DNA of 64,000 nt from Thalassobacterium maritimum (lineage in GTDB: Bacteria > Verrucomicrobiota > Verrucomicrobiia > Opitutales > Coraliomargaritaceae), in assembly GCF_031127805.1 (NCBI RefSeq), contig NZ_JARXHW010000017.1:26957-90956 (forward strand), given 5' to 3'. The position numbers were made by a program, and so were the translations under genes. Under the pieces are notes generated by a model. It ran no database searches, had not been told where the DNA came from, and saw only the letters and a list, made by a program, of their open reading frames with translations. Below are positions 9,604 to 18,547 of this stretch, one piece after another (positions within the stretch are counted from its first letter, which is position 1; each line of letters begins with the position of its first letter).

Positions 9604-9852
9604 TTGATTTTTTTATCCAAATTGCAGCTCGCAAGATGACTGCAGTTGTGGGCCGTGCAAAACGCAAGCAAGCTGCGCCTTTGTATGTGGCCTATAGAAG
9701 AAAGATTATTTTCCCTGATTGATTCTTGATCGCGACCTATAGCTGGTCTTTACGCGTGTAGACAGGCTTAGAGAGTTTTTTTACTAACTTTTTTTTGACG
9801 AAGTCGTATGAGGCTGCGGTGTTTCGGCATGGAGTTTGCGTAATTGGACGGC
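9604..9852. other. Gene-poor spacer
   Basis: No convincing coding frame or strong hairpin. It presumably carries the promoter of the yqaE-like gene; a T-rich stretch near 9776-9796 (TTTTTTTACTAACTTTTTTTTG) is the only marked feature. Confidence 0.35.
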
Positions 9853-10014
9853 ATGGATATAATACGCATTCTTCTCTCGATTCTCTTACCACCTGTTGGG
9901 GTCTTTCTTCAAGTTGGGATTGGCCTCCAGTTTTGGATCAACATTGTCTTAACGCTGCTGGGGTACATTCCTGGTATCATCCACGCGCTTTACATCATAC
10001 TGACTCGTGATTAA
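9853..10014 (+). CDS. yqaE: YqaE/Pmp3 family small membrane protein
   Basis: 53 residues beginning MDIIRILLSILLPPVGVFLQ, with G-LQFWIN-IVLTLLGYIPG-IIHALYII following: the Pmp3 layout of two hydrophobic helices with LPPVGVF, a short polar turn and GYIPGIIHA. Family members are induced by salt, cold or envelope stress and affect membrane potential. It is encoded in a frame overlapping a larger spurious frame at 9795-10010, so automatic callers may miss it. A strong terminator follows 70 bp downstream. The stress-type genes that follow fit the context. Confidence 0.85.
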   Translation: MDIIRILLSILLPPVGVFLQVGIGLQFWINIVLTLLGYIPGIIHALYIILTRD

Positions 10015-10083
10015 GCTGGGGGTGCTGAGTTTAAGTTAGCTGCAGCTATGCTTTGCGCAGCTTATCGACATTTAAGTAATAAA

Positions 10084-10126
10084 AAACCTGCTGATGAAAA
10101 AATTCCATCAGCAGGTTTTATTTTTG
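10084..10126 (+). terminator. Rho-independent terminator after yqaE
   Basis: A 13-bp perfect stem (AAACCTGCTGATG with CATCAGCAGGTTT, 9-nt loop) followed by TATTTTTGG. It ends the yqaE transcript; an A-run before the stem means it may also work on the other strand for the small gene at 10201. Confidence 0.88.
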
Positions 10127-10200
10127 GCAAGTGGGGGAGCGCTTCTAGTATGAGGACTCTGGCATGCTAGCTACGCTGCTTGCCTCCCGCGCGCCAGTGG

Positions 10201-10383
10201 TTACTTATTGAGTTCACTTGCAGGTTGGACCTGCTCAGCGCTTGGTTTTGTGCGAGTGCGACCTTTCTTCTCATCAGCTCGCTCTTTCTTGTGTGGAGCC
10301 AATCCCCCTGGTTTGAGGAAGAACAGAATTATGAGAGTTATCGCTAAGATCATTGCGACTGCAGTGAGTATATATCCGTACAT
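10201..10383 (-). CDS. Small single-pass membrane protein, unknown
   Basis: About 60 residues: MYGYILTAVAMILAITLIIL forms one transmembrane helix, followed by FFLKPGGLAPHKK and a Lys/Arg/Glu-rich cytoplasmic tail. An upstream in-frame ATG at 10425 would add 14 polar residues; I chose 10383 because the helix then begins at the N-terminus and an AAAGAAAG lies a short distance upstream. No family recognised. Its neighbours are stress-related, but no function can be stated. Confidence 0.5.
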   Translation of the reverse strand: MYGYILTAVAMILAITLIILFFLKPGGLAPHKKERADEKKGRTRTKPSAEQVQPASELNK

Positions 10384-10707
10384 GGTAAGCTTTCTTTGAG
10401 TGTTGTGGATGTTATTCAGTTGCATGGGATCATGCGACCTAGTGCAAGAGGCACCGTTGTCTAATTAGAAAATGGCATGCCAATGCGGCGGGCGTATCCG
10501 TAAGTGATTGTTTATAAGTTTGATGTTCTATTGGCGACCTTTCCCGTATGAGACATTATTGCAAAATGCGTTATTAAACATGCTTTTAACGGGCTAATTG
10601 CATTCTTGATATTGATGCTTTTCTAACAGTGAGGTATATCCTGTTGGTATATCGTGCCTTGCGTTGTGGTATTATTTTTTGGCACGGAAAATGGGTTAGT
10701 GTGCGTT

Positions 10708-11115
10708 ATGGATACAATAACAGCACCTACATCAACTGACCACGTGAACCACCAAATTGCAGATGATTTGGACCTAGCAGCGCATTCAGAGCATTGGCTA
10801 GCTCCGGAGCTCTTAAAAAAGTTAGCCTCACTTCAGGGCTGGAGCTTGGAGCAAGACGCCAACTCGTTGAATCTGGAGAAATACTATAGCTTTAAAGATG
10901 ACGAAGCAGCTCAAGAGTTTGCCAACACGATTGGTGTATTCCTCAAAACAAATACGGTGCTCATTATGCTTCAAAAGTCAGAAGATCGCCCTTTGGTGGT
11001 CATCACCATGCGCGCCAAGGCTACAGCAGAATCTGCACTGATTCTGTGTGAGATTGCAGACGAGAGTGAACGCAAATATGAGATGGTCGCAAGTTGCACC
11101 GAAGATGCTGCTTAA
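10708..11115 (+). CDS. Pterin-4a-carbinolamine dehydratase-like protein, probably without the active site
   Basis: 135 residues from the ATG at 10708 (the open frame extends to 10654 without support). The middle reads L-x-x-LQGWSLEQDANSLNLEKYYSF-KDDEAAQEFA, then a beta strand and a helix: the alpha-beta order of the PCD/DCoH fold, in which a GW-L opening is followed by strand and helix. The catalytic HHPD-type motif of true dehydratases is absent (KTNTVLIML stands in its place). I infer a PCD-fold protein with a binding or regulatory role. Nine bases after its stop begins the frame of the DedA-like gene, so they may be co-transcribed. Confidence 0.5.
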   Translation: MDTITAPTSTDHVNHQIADDLDLAAHSEHWLAPELLKKLASLQGWSLEQDANSLNLEKYYSFKDDEAAQEFANTIGVFLKTNTVLIMLQKSEDRPLVVITMRAKATAESALILCEIADESERKYEMVASCTEDAA

Positions 11116-11202
11116 ATTTGTAGATTGAGCCGCTCTTCATTTGAGACGTTTTCAAATGCAGGGCGGCTATCAGCTTTTGCGTTATTGGCTCACCGCAGTT
11201 CC

Positions 11203-11802
11203 ATGTTTCAGAAAATTGTAGATACCGTCAAGTCACGTGCCAATGCATCAGGCAGCCAGTTATCTTTTATGGGCTTGGCATCCTTCTTGGAGTCTACAGT
11301 GGTGCCCATTCCCTTGGAAGCGATTCTGATACCTTATTATCACAAACATCGCGAAAGCCTTTGGCGCACCGCAACTGTAGTGACCCTAGCCTGCCTGTTA
11401 GGGGCCAGTGCTTTTTATGCAGTCGGGGGGCTCGCTATGGATGGCTGGGGACGTTCTGTGATCGAAACCTTCTCTAGTTCTGAAGGCTTCGAATCTTTGA
11501 AGCAGGCTCTAAATGAACATGGCTTTTGGTTGATACTAGCCGCGGGCATCTCGCCGATACCTTTTCAAATTGCGATGTTGGGAGCGGGCGCTGTGGAATA
11601 CCCCTTTCTTCCTTTCATTTTGGCCGCTGCACTGGCTCGTGGTATTCGCTATTTCGGCCTCGCCTTGTTGGTGCAAGTATATGGAGAGCGCGCATTGAAC
11701 ATGTGGGACGAAAATAAGCTGAAGGCTTCGGCTGTCGCCTTGGTTTTGCTAGCCAGCGTATACGGACTCGGGCGTTGGATTGAGTCAAGTTTGGTGGGCT
11801 AG
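11203..11802 (+). CDS. DedA/VTT (YqaA-like) membrane protein
   Basis: About 199 residues from the ATG at 11203. The hydrophobic profile, FLESTVVPIPLEAILIPYY (the E-x3-P-x-P-x-E motif of the DedA/VTT family) and GISPIPFQIAMLGAGA in the second half (re-entrant loop with a P-x-Q) support the family. Members are inner-membrane proteins linked to lipid scrambling or flipping, envelope integrity and stress tolerance. The frame is open upstream to a TTG at 11125, but that adds a hydrophilic piece before the first helix. Stress-type neighbours fit. Confidence 0.82.
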   Translation: MFQKIVDTVKSRANASGSQLSFMGLASFLESTVVPIPLEAILIPYYHKHRESLWRTATVVTLACLLGASAFYAVGGLAMDGWGRSVIETFSSSEGFESLKQALNEHGFWLILAAGISPIPFQIAMLGAGAVEYPFLPFILAAALARGIRYFGLALLVQVYGERALNMWDENKLKASAVALVLLASVYGLGRWIESSLVG

Positions 11803-11892
11803 TCGACGCTACTGATCATTTGGTTAGGCTTTTGTGGTCTTTCGCCCTCAAAAACTCTTAATTGCAACCGTTAACCTAAAACCAGAAATATT

Positions 11893-13089
11893 ATGATAGA
11901 TAAAAAAATACCCATCCTAGACATCGAATCGAAGCTTGAATTGATCGATCCCATTATTAAGGAATCCGGTGGTGTGCGGCTATCGGTTTTCCTCCCTATT
12001 TACAATCAGGGCGTCGAAATTCGCCAGAACGCGATCCGCTTAAAGGACTTAGTCGATGAGGCTCGTTCGGGCCTTCAGCACGCAGGCATGGAAGATAGTC
12101 AGGTGGATCGTTTCTTAGCACCGCTCATGGATTTGATCGAGCATCCAGAGCAATTGCGCCAAGCGTCACCGGGAGTGGCACTATTATTGGATGCCTGCTC
12201 TTTGCGCCGCATTCATTTGAACTATGAGGTTTCACCGATGTGCTGTGTGAGTGATCGTTTTGCTGTGAAGCCCCTGCTCCCAATCCTGCAATCAAATCCT
12301 GTCTATACAGTATTGTCTTTGAATCAGGGCGAGGTGCGGGTCTATCGTGGAATCGGCAGCGAGCTGCAAGCTGTCGAGGTGGAGGCGATGCCTCAGGCAA
12401 TCGGAGACTTGACCGAGTTTGACGATCCAGAGAAGACTTTACAGAATCACTCTGCAACTCGCACTTCCCGTGCAAACACTACGGGGTCTACGCCTGTATC
12501 CGGTTTTCACGGACATGGTATGCCCGATACTTATAAAGAAGATCTCAAGAGGCGCTTTTTTCAACAAGTCGCACAAGCGATTGAATCCTTCTTAGTCGAT
12601 AAGAAGGACCCTCTCATTATCTTTGGGGTCGCGGGTAACATCGGTCATTTCAAACAGGTGAATGCTTCGAGTCAGCGTATTTACATCTATGCAGATCGAG
12701 ATACCAGTCATTGGGATGTCACCCGGCTTGGAAGTGAATCATTGGAGCTTCTGCAGCCTGAGTTAGAGCAGGCAACCACTGCTAAACTAAACCATATTGA
12801 GGAAGCTGTGGGGCATGGTGAGGAAATCGCAGGTATTGCAGAATGTGCGATCGCGGCCGCCATGGGGCGTGTGGAGAGTGCCGTTGTCGCCGAGGATGAA
12901 GCGGTCTATGGTAAATGTGATATTGATCGTATGCGCGTCGATTTTGACGAGCAGGGGCAGACGCTCTGCGCGCAGGATTTGTTGGACTTCATCGCCTCTG
13001 AGACATATCGCCACGGCGGTTCGGTGATCGCTCTGCCACAAGATCGTATTCCTGCAGGGCGACGCGCGGTCGCTGTTGCTCGTTTCTAA
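11893..13089 (+). CDS. Bacterial archaeo-eukaryotic release factor homologue (baeRF family 3-like)
   Basis: 398 residues. The opening RLSVFLPIYNQGVEIRQNAI followed by LKDLVDEAR, FLAPLMDLIEH and VSDRFAVKPLLPIL is the order seen in baeRF family 3, relatives of eRF1/Pelota proposed to act on stalled ribosomes or to sense translation stress. A middle domain carries LIIFGVAGNIGHFKQV, and the C-terminal part ends VIALPQDRIPAGRRAVAVARF-like. No GGQ peptide-hydrolysis tripeptide is visible in it, so termination activity is doubtful. Start ATG 11893 after a weak AGAAA. It is followed by a strong terminator. Confidence 0.75.
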   Translation: MIDKKIPILDIESKLELIDPIIKESGGVRLSVFLPIYNQGVEIRQNAIRLKDLVDEARSGLQHAGMEDSQVDRFLAPLMDLIEHPEQLRQASPGVALLLDACSLRRIHLNYEVSPMCCVSDRFAVKPLLPILQSNPVYTVLSLNQGEVRVYRGIGSELQAVEVEAMPQAIGDLTEFDDPEKTLQNHSATRTSRANTTGSTPVSGFHGHGMPDTYKEDLKRRFFQQVAQAIESFLVDKKDPLIIFGVAGNIGHFKQVNASSQRIYIYADRDTSHWDVTRLGSESLELLQPELEQATTAKLNHIEEAVGHGEEIAGIAECAIAAAMGRVESAVVAEDEAVYGKCDIDRMRVDFDEQGQTLCAQDLLDFIASETYRHGGSVIALPQDRIPAGRRAVAVARF

Positions 13090-13130
13090 CAGTATATGAT
13101 GGATTAATTAATTACCGATAAGTTCATTCG

Positions 13131-13166
13131 AGCCGCTGCGCATGTATTGCGCAGCGGCTTTTTTAT
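13131..13166 (+). terminator. Rho-independent terminator after the baeRF-like gene
   Basis: 11-bp stem AGCCGCTGCGC / GCGCAGCGGCT with a 7-nt loop, followed by TTTTTTAT. Confidence 0.9.
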
Positions 13167-13202
13167 AGTTCGTGTGTTCGATCGGTATCTTTGCTGGATT
13201 GC

Positions 13203-14672
13203 TTATAATACGGGCGCTGCTAGACGCGAAGCGCGCACCCTTACTCGTTCCCAGAAGCCTTGTCCATCGAGATCACTTTGTTTAATTGCTGTCGCATTAT
13301 TGAAGTCTTGCTGCAGCATTTCAGTGACCTGCCGATTGAATGCTCTATCACTCACGACTGCACTCAATTCGAAGTTGAGTCTAAATGAGCGATTATCGAA
13401 ATTTGCCGATCCGATGATGCAATAATCATTATCAGACAGAATGATTTTTTGATGCATGAAGGGGCTGGTATATTGAAACATTTCTGCCCCGGCAGCTTCT
13501 AGCTCACGTATATAGCTCCATGCTGCGAATTGGGCTAATCGTGCGATGAGGGTGTCGGTCTCATCGGGGATCAGTATTTTGACTTCAACCCCTCTTAATG
13601 CAGCAGCTTGTAGAGCGCGCACGATCACGTCGTCGGGTACGAAGTAAGGACTCGCGATCCAAAGTCGCTCTTCAGCGTGGTGAATGACATCGAGTAAAAA
13701 GAGAGTATAGCGCTCGAAGCCATCGGTTGGGCTAGAGGGCAGGCTGGCCACCGCTACATCTTGCCCTTGTTCACTGTGCGATTTTGGCTGCCAGTTTAAA
13801 TCTTCGAGCACTTCATCACGTGACCAGGCCCAATCCTGTAGAAAGCTCACTTGCAAGGTTTGTACGACCGGGCCATCAAAGCGAGCCATTGTATCTCGCC
13901 AGTTCATGTAGTCGGCCTTTACATTCATTCCTCCAATCCACGCCGAGTGTCCATCCACGACGATTAGTTTACGATGGTTTCTGAAATTGAGACGGAAGAG
14001 TTTGTTCCACTGAGGCACGACATTGAAACTGACTGACTGCACGCCCGCTTGATGCATGGGTGCTAAGTAGTCGTCACTCACTTTTGTGCCAATGTCGTCA
14101 TAGATTACGTAGCAGGCAACACCGGCTTGGGAACGCTCGATGAGTCGCCTGGCCAACTCGGAGCCTACTTCATCATCTGCAATCGTGAAAAATTGAATCA
14201 GCACATAATCTTGAGCTTGTGAAATTCCTTCAAATATAGATTCAAAGGCTTTGGGGCCATCGGGAAGCAATTCTGCGGCATTGCCCCGAGTGGCTGGTAA
14301 TGGGAGTAAAGTGTCTCTGAGCGCTGCGGAGCCTTTGAACGTCTCTGCAATTAAGTTTTGTTGCTCTAAGGTCTCATGCAGTCGTTGAATTGTCGGCTCG
14401 ATCTGTGATGCGTAAATTTGCTTTTCCTCAATGTATTCCTCGAAGTCGACTTCTCCGAAAACCAAGTATGTCGGCACGGATATGAAAGGTACGGTGTTTA
14501 GCGCCAAGACCCAGGCAGTGGTGCCTTGTGGCGTACGGGCACTCATGAGCGCATTCAGCGACATAAAGAAACCAATAATATGGAAGCTAACGAGCGCACT
14601 CCAAAATAGAATGTATTTGCGAGATCTTTTCCGGGTGCGCACTATGTTACTTTTCTTTCTGGGACTTGGCAT
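13203..14672 (-). CDS. cls: Cardiolipin synthase (two-HKD phospholipase D family)
   Basis: 489 residues from the ATG at 14672. Two N-terminal transmembrane helices (IGFFMSLNALMS; AWVLALNTVPFISVPTYLVF) precede two PLD domains with HKD motifs NHRKLIVVDG and MHQKIILSDN, the latter followed by GSANFDNRS. It condenses phosphatidylglycerol into cardiolipin at the inner membrane. The open frame begins with a GTG at 14738, but a TATAAT lies at 14739-14744, placing the transcript start downstream of that GTG; the ATG at 14672 also gives the usual ClsA length. Convergent with the baeRF-like gene across a terminator. Confidence 0.9.
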   Translation of the reverse strand: MPSPRKKSNIVRTRKRSRKYILFWSALVSFHIIGFFMSLNALMSARTPQGTTAWVLALNTVPFISVPTYLVFGEVDFEEYIEEKQIYASQIEPTIQRLHETLEQQNLIAETFKGSAALRDTLLPLPATRGNAAELLPDGPKAFESIFEGISQAQDYVLIQFFTIADDEVGSELARRLIERSQAGVACYVIYDDIGTKVSDDYLAPMHQAGVQSVSFNVVPQWNKLFRLNFRNHRKLIVVDGHSAWIGGMNVKADYMNWRDTMARFDGPVVQTLQVSFLQDWAWSRDEVLEDLNWQPKSHSEQGQDVAVASLPSSPTDGFERYTLFLLDVIHHAEERLWIASPYFVPDDVIVRALQAAALRGVEVKILIPDETDTLIARLAQFAAWSYIRELEAAGAEMFQYTSPFMHQKIILSDNDYCIIGSANFDNRSFRLNFELSAVVSDRAFNRQVTEMLQQDFNNATAIKQSDLDGQGFWERVRVRASRLAAPVL

Positions 14673-14738
14673 TGTGTCGTTGGGTTGAGTTTTTTCTGCC
14701 GCTTGCAGCGTGATGCCTGTGCGCTCGAAGGTGTGCAC

Positions 14739-14744
14739 ATTATA
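14739..14744 (-). promoter_or_regulatory. Perfect -10 box candidate for the cardiolipin synthase gene
   Basis: TATAAT on the minus strand, 67 bp upstream of the chosen ATG. No good -35 box stands 16-18 bp upstream, so this is a partial promoter call. Confidence 0.35.
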
Positions 14745-14795
14745 CGGTAAGTGACCTGAGTTGTTGTGGCTGACTTGTCGTGCGCTTGCTAAGAA

Positions 14796-14822
14796 AAGGC
14801 CGGGTGCTCTACACCCGGCCTT
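14796..14822 (-). terminator. Rho-independent terminator after the PRC-BON gene
   Basis: 11-bp stem AAGGCCGGGTG / CACCCGGCCTT with a 5-nt loop; read on the minus strand it ends in TTTTCTTAGC, just past the PRC-BON stop codon. Confidence 0.88.
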
Positions 14823-14851
14823 CTTTATAAAATGTAATTCAGGTAAATGAT

Positions 14852-15484
14852 TTACATTTCAACTTCGATTTCGTTGACGATTCGTAGATTAGTCGTTGCT
14901 GCGAAGGCTTTTTCGATTTGGTTTTTGAGTGCTTGGCTCTCAACTTCGCCTTCTAAGTAGACTGTGTTGTCTTCGATTTCTGCTTCGACCTCAGCGAGGT
15001 CATTGTCTTCGACACTGAGGCTGGATTTTACATCGTGCCACATTTTGCTGAGTTTGTTCTCATCATGATCCCACTGTTGCTGGTGGGCGGTGCCGCGCTT
15101 CATCGACTGGCGTTGATGGTCGATGTAGGCCTTAATCTCGCTTTCTGTGGTGTCCACTGTGAAGCGATTTTCGGCTTCATTGTGTGTGAGTTGATCGTAG
15201 GGCAAAGACACGTGACTCTCTCCTAAGCCCCATGTGCCACCGACTGAGAGATAAGCAGTGGTGAGTTTGCCGTCTTTAGCATTTACTTGAATGTCGCTAA
15301 CATTCCCAATCTCGACGCCATACTTGTCGTATACTGGAGTGCCGGTGAGATCTTCGACGGTTACCTTAGTTTCGATCCGATCGTTTTGGATAAGTTTATA
15401 ATTCTCACCAAGATCCGGAGATTTGGCGAAGCCAGTTGCGCTGATAGCAAGAATGGAAGCGTATGTGATTACTGTCTTTTTCAT
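14852..15484 (-). CDS. Exported PRC-barrel and BON domain protein
   Basis: 210 residues. A signal peptide (MKKTVITYASILAISATGFA) is followed by a PRC-barrel with EDLTGTPVYDKYGVEIGNVS and TAYLSVGGTWGLGESHVSLP, a charged linker rich in His/Gln/Asp, and a BON-like C-terminus (DNDLAEVEAEIEDNTVYLEG then EVESQALKNQIEKA and ending in a beta strand). This combination is found in periplasmic proteins of stress or osmotic responses, where BON domains bind phospholipid. The inverted repeat AGCATG-CCAA-CATGCT lies 75 bp upstream of the start. Own terminator; single-gene unit. Confidence 0.8.
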   Translation of the reverse strand: MKKTVITYASILAISATGFAKSPDLGENYKLIQNDRIETKVTVEDLTGTPVYDKYGVEIGNVSDIQVNAKDGKLTTAYLSVGGTWGLGESHVSLPYDQLTHNEAENRFTVDTTESEIKAYIDHQRQSMKRGTAHQQQWDHDENKLSKMWHDVKSSLSVEDNDLAEVEAEIEDNTVYLEGEVESQALKNQIEKAFAATTNLRIVNEIEVEM

Positions 15485-15998
15485 AGTAGTCTATTTCCTT
15501 CGTTTTGTGTTTAGGCCGCGAACCAGTGGGTGCGCGATCAATAGTCTTTAAACAGGCAGCATGCCAACATGCTTGAATTACCTGGATGCCTGCGCACGGT
15601 TTCGTCTCTTTGAGGATTTTGTATGCTGCATAACTTCCTGTTTTTCAGCTGTCTATGCAGTGATATTCTTCTCTCTTTTTTTGGGAGGATTTTTATTTAA
15701 AGAGATCTGGCACGAGAATGCAGGCCCTTTGTCTCATGCAAAACGCAGCTGTTTTGGGAAGTTCTATTGCAGCTTGCAAGTATGTGTGAGGCAGCTTTGA
15801 TGCCATTTATCATACAGTGAGGTTTAGAGCCTGATTGGCACGGCGGCTGCAATAGATATCTCTTATGAAACATAGAGTCATCACTAACCGTTGTGATTGG
15901 AGGCGCCTGCAATTCCTTTTCAGTTCAGACGCAAACATGAATGCTAGAGCTTTTTCAGCTCTGCAGATTCATAATTGGATAGTGGGGGGAGCGTTACT
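15485..15998. other. 514-bp gene-free spacer between divergent genes
   Basis: Holds the promoters of the PRC-BON gene (minus) and the ion-channel gene (plus). The notable element is the inverted repeat AGCATG-CCAA-CATGCT at 15558-15573, a possible operator. The open frames within it (for example 15561-15800) have no recognisable content. Confidence 0.4.
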
Positions 15999-16427
15999 AT
16001 GATTCAGGCTTTTATAGTGGCGATCAGTCTGATGATTCTAGCGGTTGTTTTTCATTATTGGAGTTTAGGCCGGCTGTTACATTGCCTCCCGCAGCGTGGA
16101 CAGCAGCGTAATCATTTTTTACGTTCCGTGCTGGTGCTCTTGCTCTTAGTGTGTGTGCACTTAACGGTAATTGTCGGGTTTGCCTGCGGCTTGAATTTTG
16201 TCTCTGTATTCTGCGATGCAGGTCAGCTCGCCGGCGATCTTGGTGCAGGATTTATGGACTTTTTCTATCATTCAGCCGTGACATACTCGACGCTCGGTAT
16301 CAGCGAAGTGCCTACGGGAGCGCTTAAATTTGTGACTGCCTTAGAGGCTCTGACTGGAATTATCCTATTAACATGGTCAGCTACTTTTTTTTATAGCGTG
16401 ATGGGGCGAGCACCAGAGCGCGAATAA
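15999..16427 (+). CDS. Small two-helix ion channel (Ion_trans_2-like)
   Basis: 142 residues from the ATG at 15999, which has a good Shine-Dalgarno run (GGGGGGA) eight bases upstream. N-terminal hydrophobic helices (AFIVAISLMILAVVFHYW; VLVLLLLVCVHLTVIVGFA) and a pore-like stretch FFYHSAVTYSTLGISEVPTG followed by a last helix LTGIILLTWSATFFY resemble the pore loop and inner helix of potassium-channel family proteins; the filter reads TYSTLGI instead of TVGYG, so selectivity is unclear. The convergent helicase gene ends 16 bp away. Confidence 0.72.
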   Translation: MIQAFIVAISLMILAVVFHYWSLGRLLHCLPQRGQQRNHFLRSVLVLLLLVCVHLTVIVGFACGLNFVSVFCDAGQLAGDLGAGFMDFFYHSAVTYSTLGISEVPTGALKFVTALEALTGIILLTWSATFFYSVMGRAPERE

Positions 16428-16442
16428 TCGTGGCGTTGCGGA

Positions 16443-18419
16443 TTAATAGCGCCGCGTGGGGGCGACTCTAAGTGTCTCGTAGCGGCTGGGATCGATTTCC
16501 TGAATGAAGCGACTGGGGTTGAGACGCATGACTTGATTGCCTTGATTGTTGAGCATGGGGTAGCTCATATAGAGTTCTTCTTCCGCGCGAGTGACGGCCA
16601 CGTAGAAGAGGCGACGCTCTTCTTCCAAATCGCCCGCATCAATGGTGCGTTTGAGTGGGAAGGTGCCATCGGCCAGCCCGATCACAAAAACCACGGGAAA
16701 TTCAAGGCCTTTGGCTTGGTGGATCGTGGTCAATCGCAAGCAGTTCTGTTGTTCTTCCGGGCTGCGTTCATTACTTTCGGAGGCGAGTAATACTAGTTGA
16801 GCAAGCAATTCCTCCATCGTCTCAAAGCGGTTGGCGAAACTGACCAAGCTCTGCAAGTCATCGGCGCGGTCAGTCCAGTTGGGATAGATCTCACGGATGT
16901 AGCTGCTATACCAACCGTCGAGCGCGAGTTGAATGATTTCTTCCGGTGCGCGTTCAGTGAGGGCGGCAGATACTTCGCGAATCGTCTCGGCGAGTGAGGG
17001 CCATTCTTCCTTGGCGTCGGCGGGCACTTTTTTGAGCACTTCAGGCGAGACCAGTACATCGCAAAAGTTCTTTTCTAGTTTGGCTGCGCGCTCGCGAGTG
17101 AATTTATGGATACGCTCCGCGGTCTTGGGGCCGACCTTGGGCAGTAGGCAGGTGAAGCGAGCAAAGGCGGATACGTCGGCCGGGTTGGAGGCGAAGCGCA
17201 GCTGCGCAGTGAAGTCTTTGATGTGGGCTTGTTCGAAGAAGCGCACGCCACTTGTGATCTGGTAATCGATATTGAGACGTGTGAGCTCCATTTGCAGGTC
17301 CATTGCCTGAAAGTGGGCGCGGTAAAGGATGGCGATATCGGAGAGGTTGCGTCCCTCGTCGACCAGCCCCTCAATGCGTTCGATAATAAATTTAGCCTGA
17401 CCGCGTGTGTCCATGACGGGCACAAAGTAGGGGCGTTCGCGTGAGGGTTTGATGGCGCGCAGCTCTTTGGAGAATCCAAGGCCGCTCGGTTGTGATGCCA
17501 GTACGGCATTGGCAAAGCCCAAGATCTCGGGCGAGCTGCGGTAGTTGGTTTCGATTTTGTGGATTTCGGCACCGGGGTGGCGCTCTTCGAATTGCATGAT
17601 GTTATCGAAGTCGGCGCCGCGCCAGGTGTAGATGCACTGTGCGTCGTCGCCGACGGCCATCACTTGGTGATGGCCAGCGAGTTGATCCACGATGTCAGAC
17701 TGCAGGCGATTGGTGTCTTGGAATTCGTCGACCAGGATGTGTTTAAAGCGCGCTTGATACTGTTCGCGAATCTCGGTTTGCTCGCGCAGTAGTTTGAGGA
17801 AGTATTCCAAGAGGTCATCGTAATCGACCACTTGTTGATCCAGTTTGGCCTGCTTATAGGCCTTGTAGAATTTATCGACCTTGTCGGCCATGCCGTCGAG
17901 GAAGGGGTAGCGCTCATCAGCCTCTTCGCGTGGTTCGCGGCAGGTGTTGCGCGCGTAACTGATCATGTCCGCGACCACTTTGGGCTTGGGGTTGTTCTTG
18001 GTTTTGATGAACTTGGAATCCAGTGTCTGAATGACGTTTTTAAGGATCGCTTCCGCTTCGCCTTGATCGAGTATCGTATAGTTACGCTGGAGGCCGACCA
18101 GATCGCCGTGTACGCGCAGGATGCGTTGTGCGATGCTGTGGAAGGTGCCGCCCCAGAGCTGGCGACCATTGATGCCCGTGAGCTCTTCCACCCGTTCCAG
18201 CATTTCGCGTGAGGCTTTGTTGGTAAATGTGAGCAGTAGGATTTCGTAGGGTTGCACGCCTTGGTGCAGCAAGTAAGCCACTCGATAGGTGAGGGTGCGG
18301 GTCTTTCCTGAGCCTGCGCCAGCGAGCACCAAGGCCGGGCCTGGCTCAGAGGTAACGGCGGCATATTGTTCGTCGTTTAGTTCAGCTTTGAAATCGATGG
18401 GAGGGAGTGGTGCTTGCAT
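16443..18419 (-). CDS. UvrD/Rep (PcrA-like) superfamily 1 DNA helicase
   Basis: 658 residues. Helicase motifs in order: Walker A AGAGSGKTRTLTYR with the preceding Q-motif LNDEQYAAV, LLLTFTNKASREML, ILVDEFQDTN (motif II with DE), AVGDDAQCIYTWRGADF, the ETNYRSSPEIL block and LTTIHQAKGLEFPVVF, ending in VAVTRAEEELYMSY. A 3'-5' helicase for repair and replication restart. The frame extends upstream to 18524 but the ATG at 18419 precedes the first conserved segment. A tandem heptamer array (AAGTGTG) and a hairpin lie immediately upstream of the start. UvrD, Rep and PcrA cannot be told apart by eye. Confidence 0.9.
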   Translation of the reverse strand: MQAPLPPIDFKAELNDEQYAAVTSEPGPALVLAGAGSGKTRTLTYRVAYLLHQGVQPYEILLLTFTNKASREMLERVEELTGINGRQLWGGTFHSIAQRILRVHGDLVGLQRNYTILDQGEAEAILKNVIQTLDSKFIKTKNNPKPKVVADMISYARNTCREPREEADERYPFLDGMADKVDKFYKAYKQAKLDQQVVDYDDLLEYFLKLLREQTEIREQYQARFKHILVDEFQDTNRLQSDIVDQLAGHHQVMAVGDDAQCIYTWRGADFDNIMQFEERHPGAEIHKIETNYRSSPEILGFANAVLASQPSGLGFSKELRAIKPSRERPYFVPVMDTRGQAKFIIERIEGLVDEGRNLSDIAILYRAHFQAMDLQMELTRLNIDYQITSGVRFFEQAHIKDFTAQLRFASNPADVSAFARFTCLLPKVGPKTAERIHKFTRERAAKLEKNFCDVLVSPEVLKKVPADAKEEWPSLAETIREVSAALTERAPEEIIQLALDGWYSSYIREIYPNWTDRADDLQSLVSFANRFETMEELLAQLVLLASESNERSPEEQQNCLRLTTIHQAKGLEFPVVFVIGLADGTFPLKRTIDAGDLEEERRLFYVAVTRAEEELYMSYPMLNNQGNQVMRLNPSRFIQEIDPSRYETLRVAPTRRY

Positions 18420-18422
18420 GGA

Positions 18423-18456
18423 AAGTGTGAAGTGTGAGCGGCAAGTGTGAAGTGGG
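18423..18456. repeat. Heptamer array 1 (AAGTGTG)
   Basis: Two adjacent AAGTGTG (18423-18436), a 6-nt break, AAGTGTG (18443-18449) and a variant AAGTGGG (18450-18456), ending three bases upstream of the helicase start codon. On the mRNA strand the unit is CACACTT. Confidence 0.75.
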
Positions 18457-18490
18457 GCCCGCCCAGCGCAAATGGAAAATAATGTACAGA

Positions 18491-18526
18491 AAATGAGCCC
18501 GTCGGCAATGGCCGACGGGCTCATTT
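18491..18526 (-). terminator. Hairpin between the helicase and DUF892 genes
   Basis: 16-bp perfect stem AAATGAGCCCGTCGGC / GCCGACGGGCTCATTT with a 4-nt loop, immediately after the DUF892 stop codon on the minus strand. Its own A/T ends give a short T-run; a strong terminator or mRNA end. Confidence 0.8.
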
Positions 18527-18547
18527 AGGTGCACAAGTTGCAGTTGC

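Noticed and set aside
9795..10010. 71-residue plus-strand frame over the yqaE region
   Set aside because: Lies in another frame of the Pmp3 gene and has no recognisable content; the 53-residue frame has a perfect family pattern.
15561..15800. 79-residue plus-strand frame in the gene-free spacer
   Set aside because: No family pattern, no ribosome-binding site; lies across the presumed promoter region.
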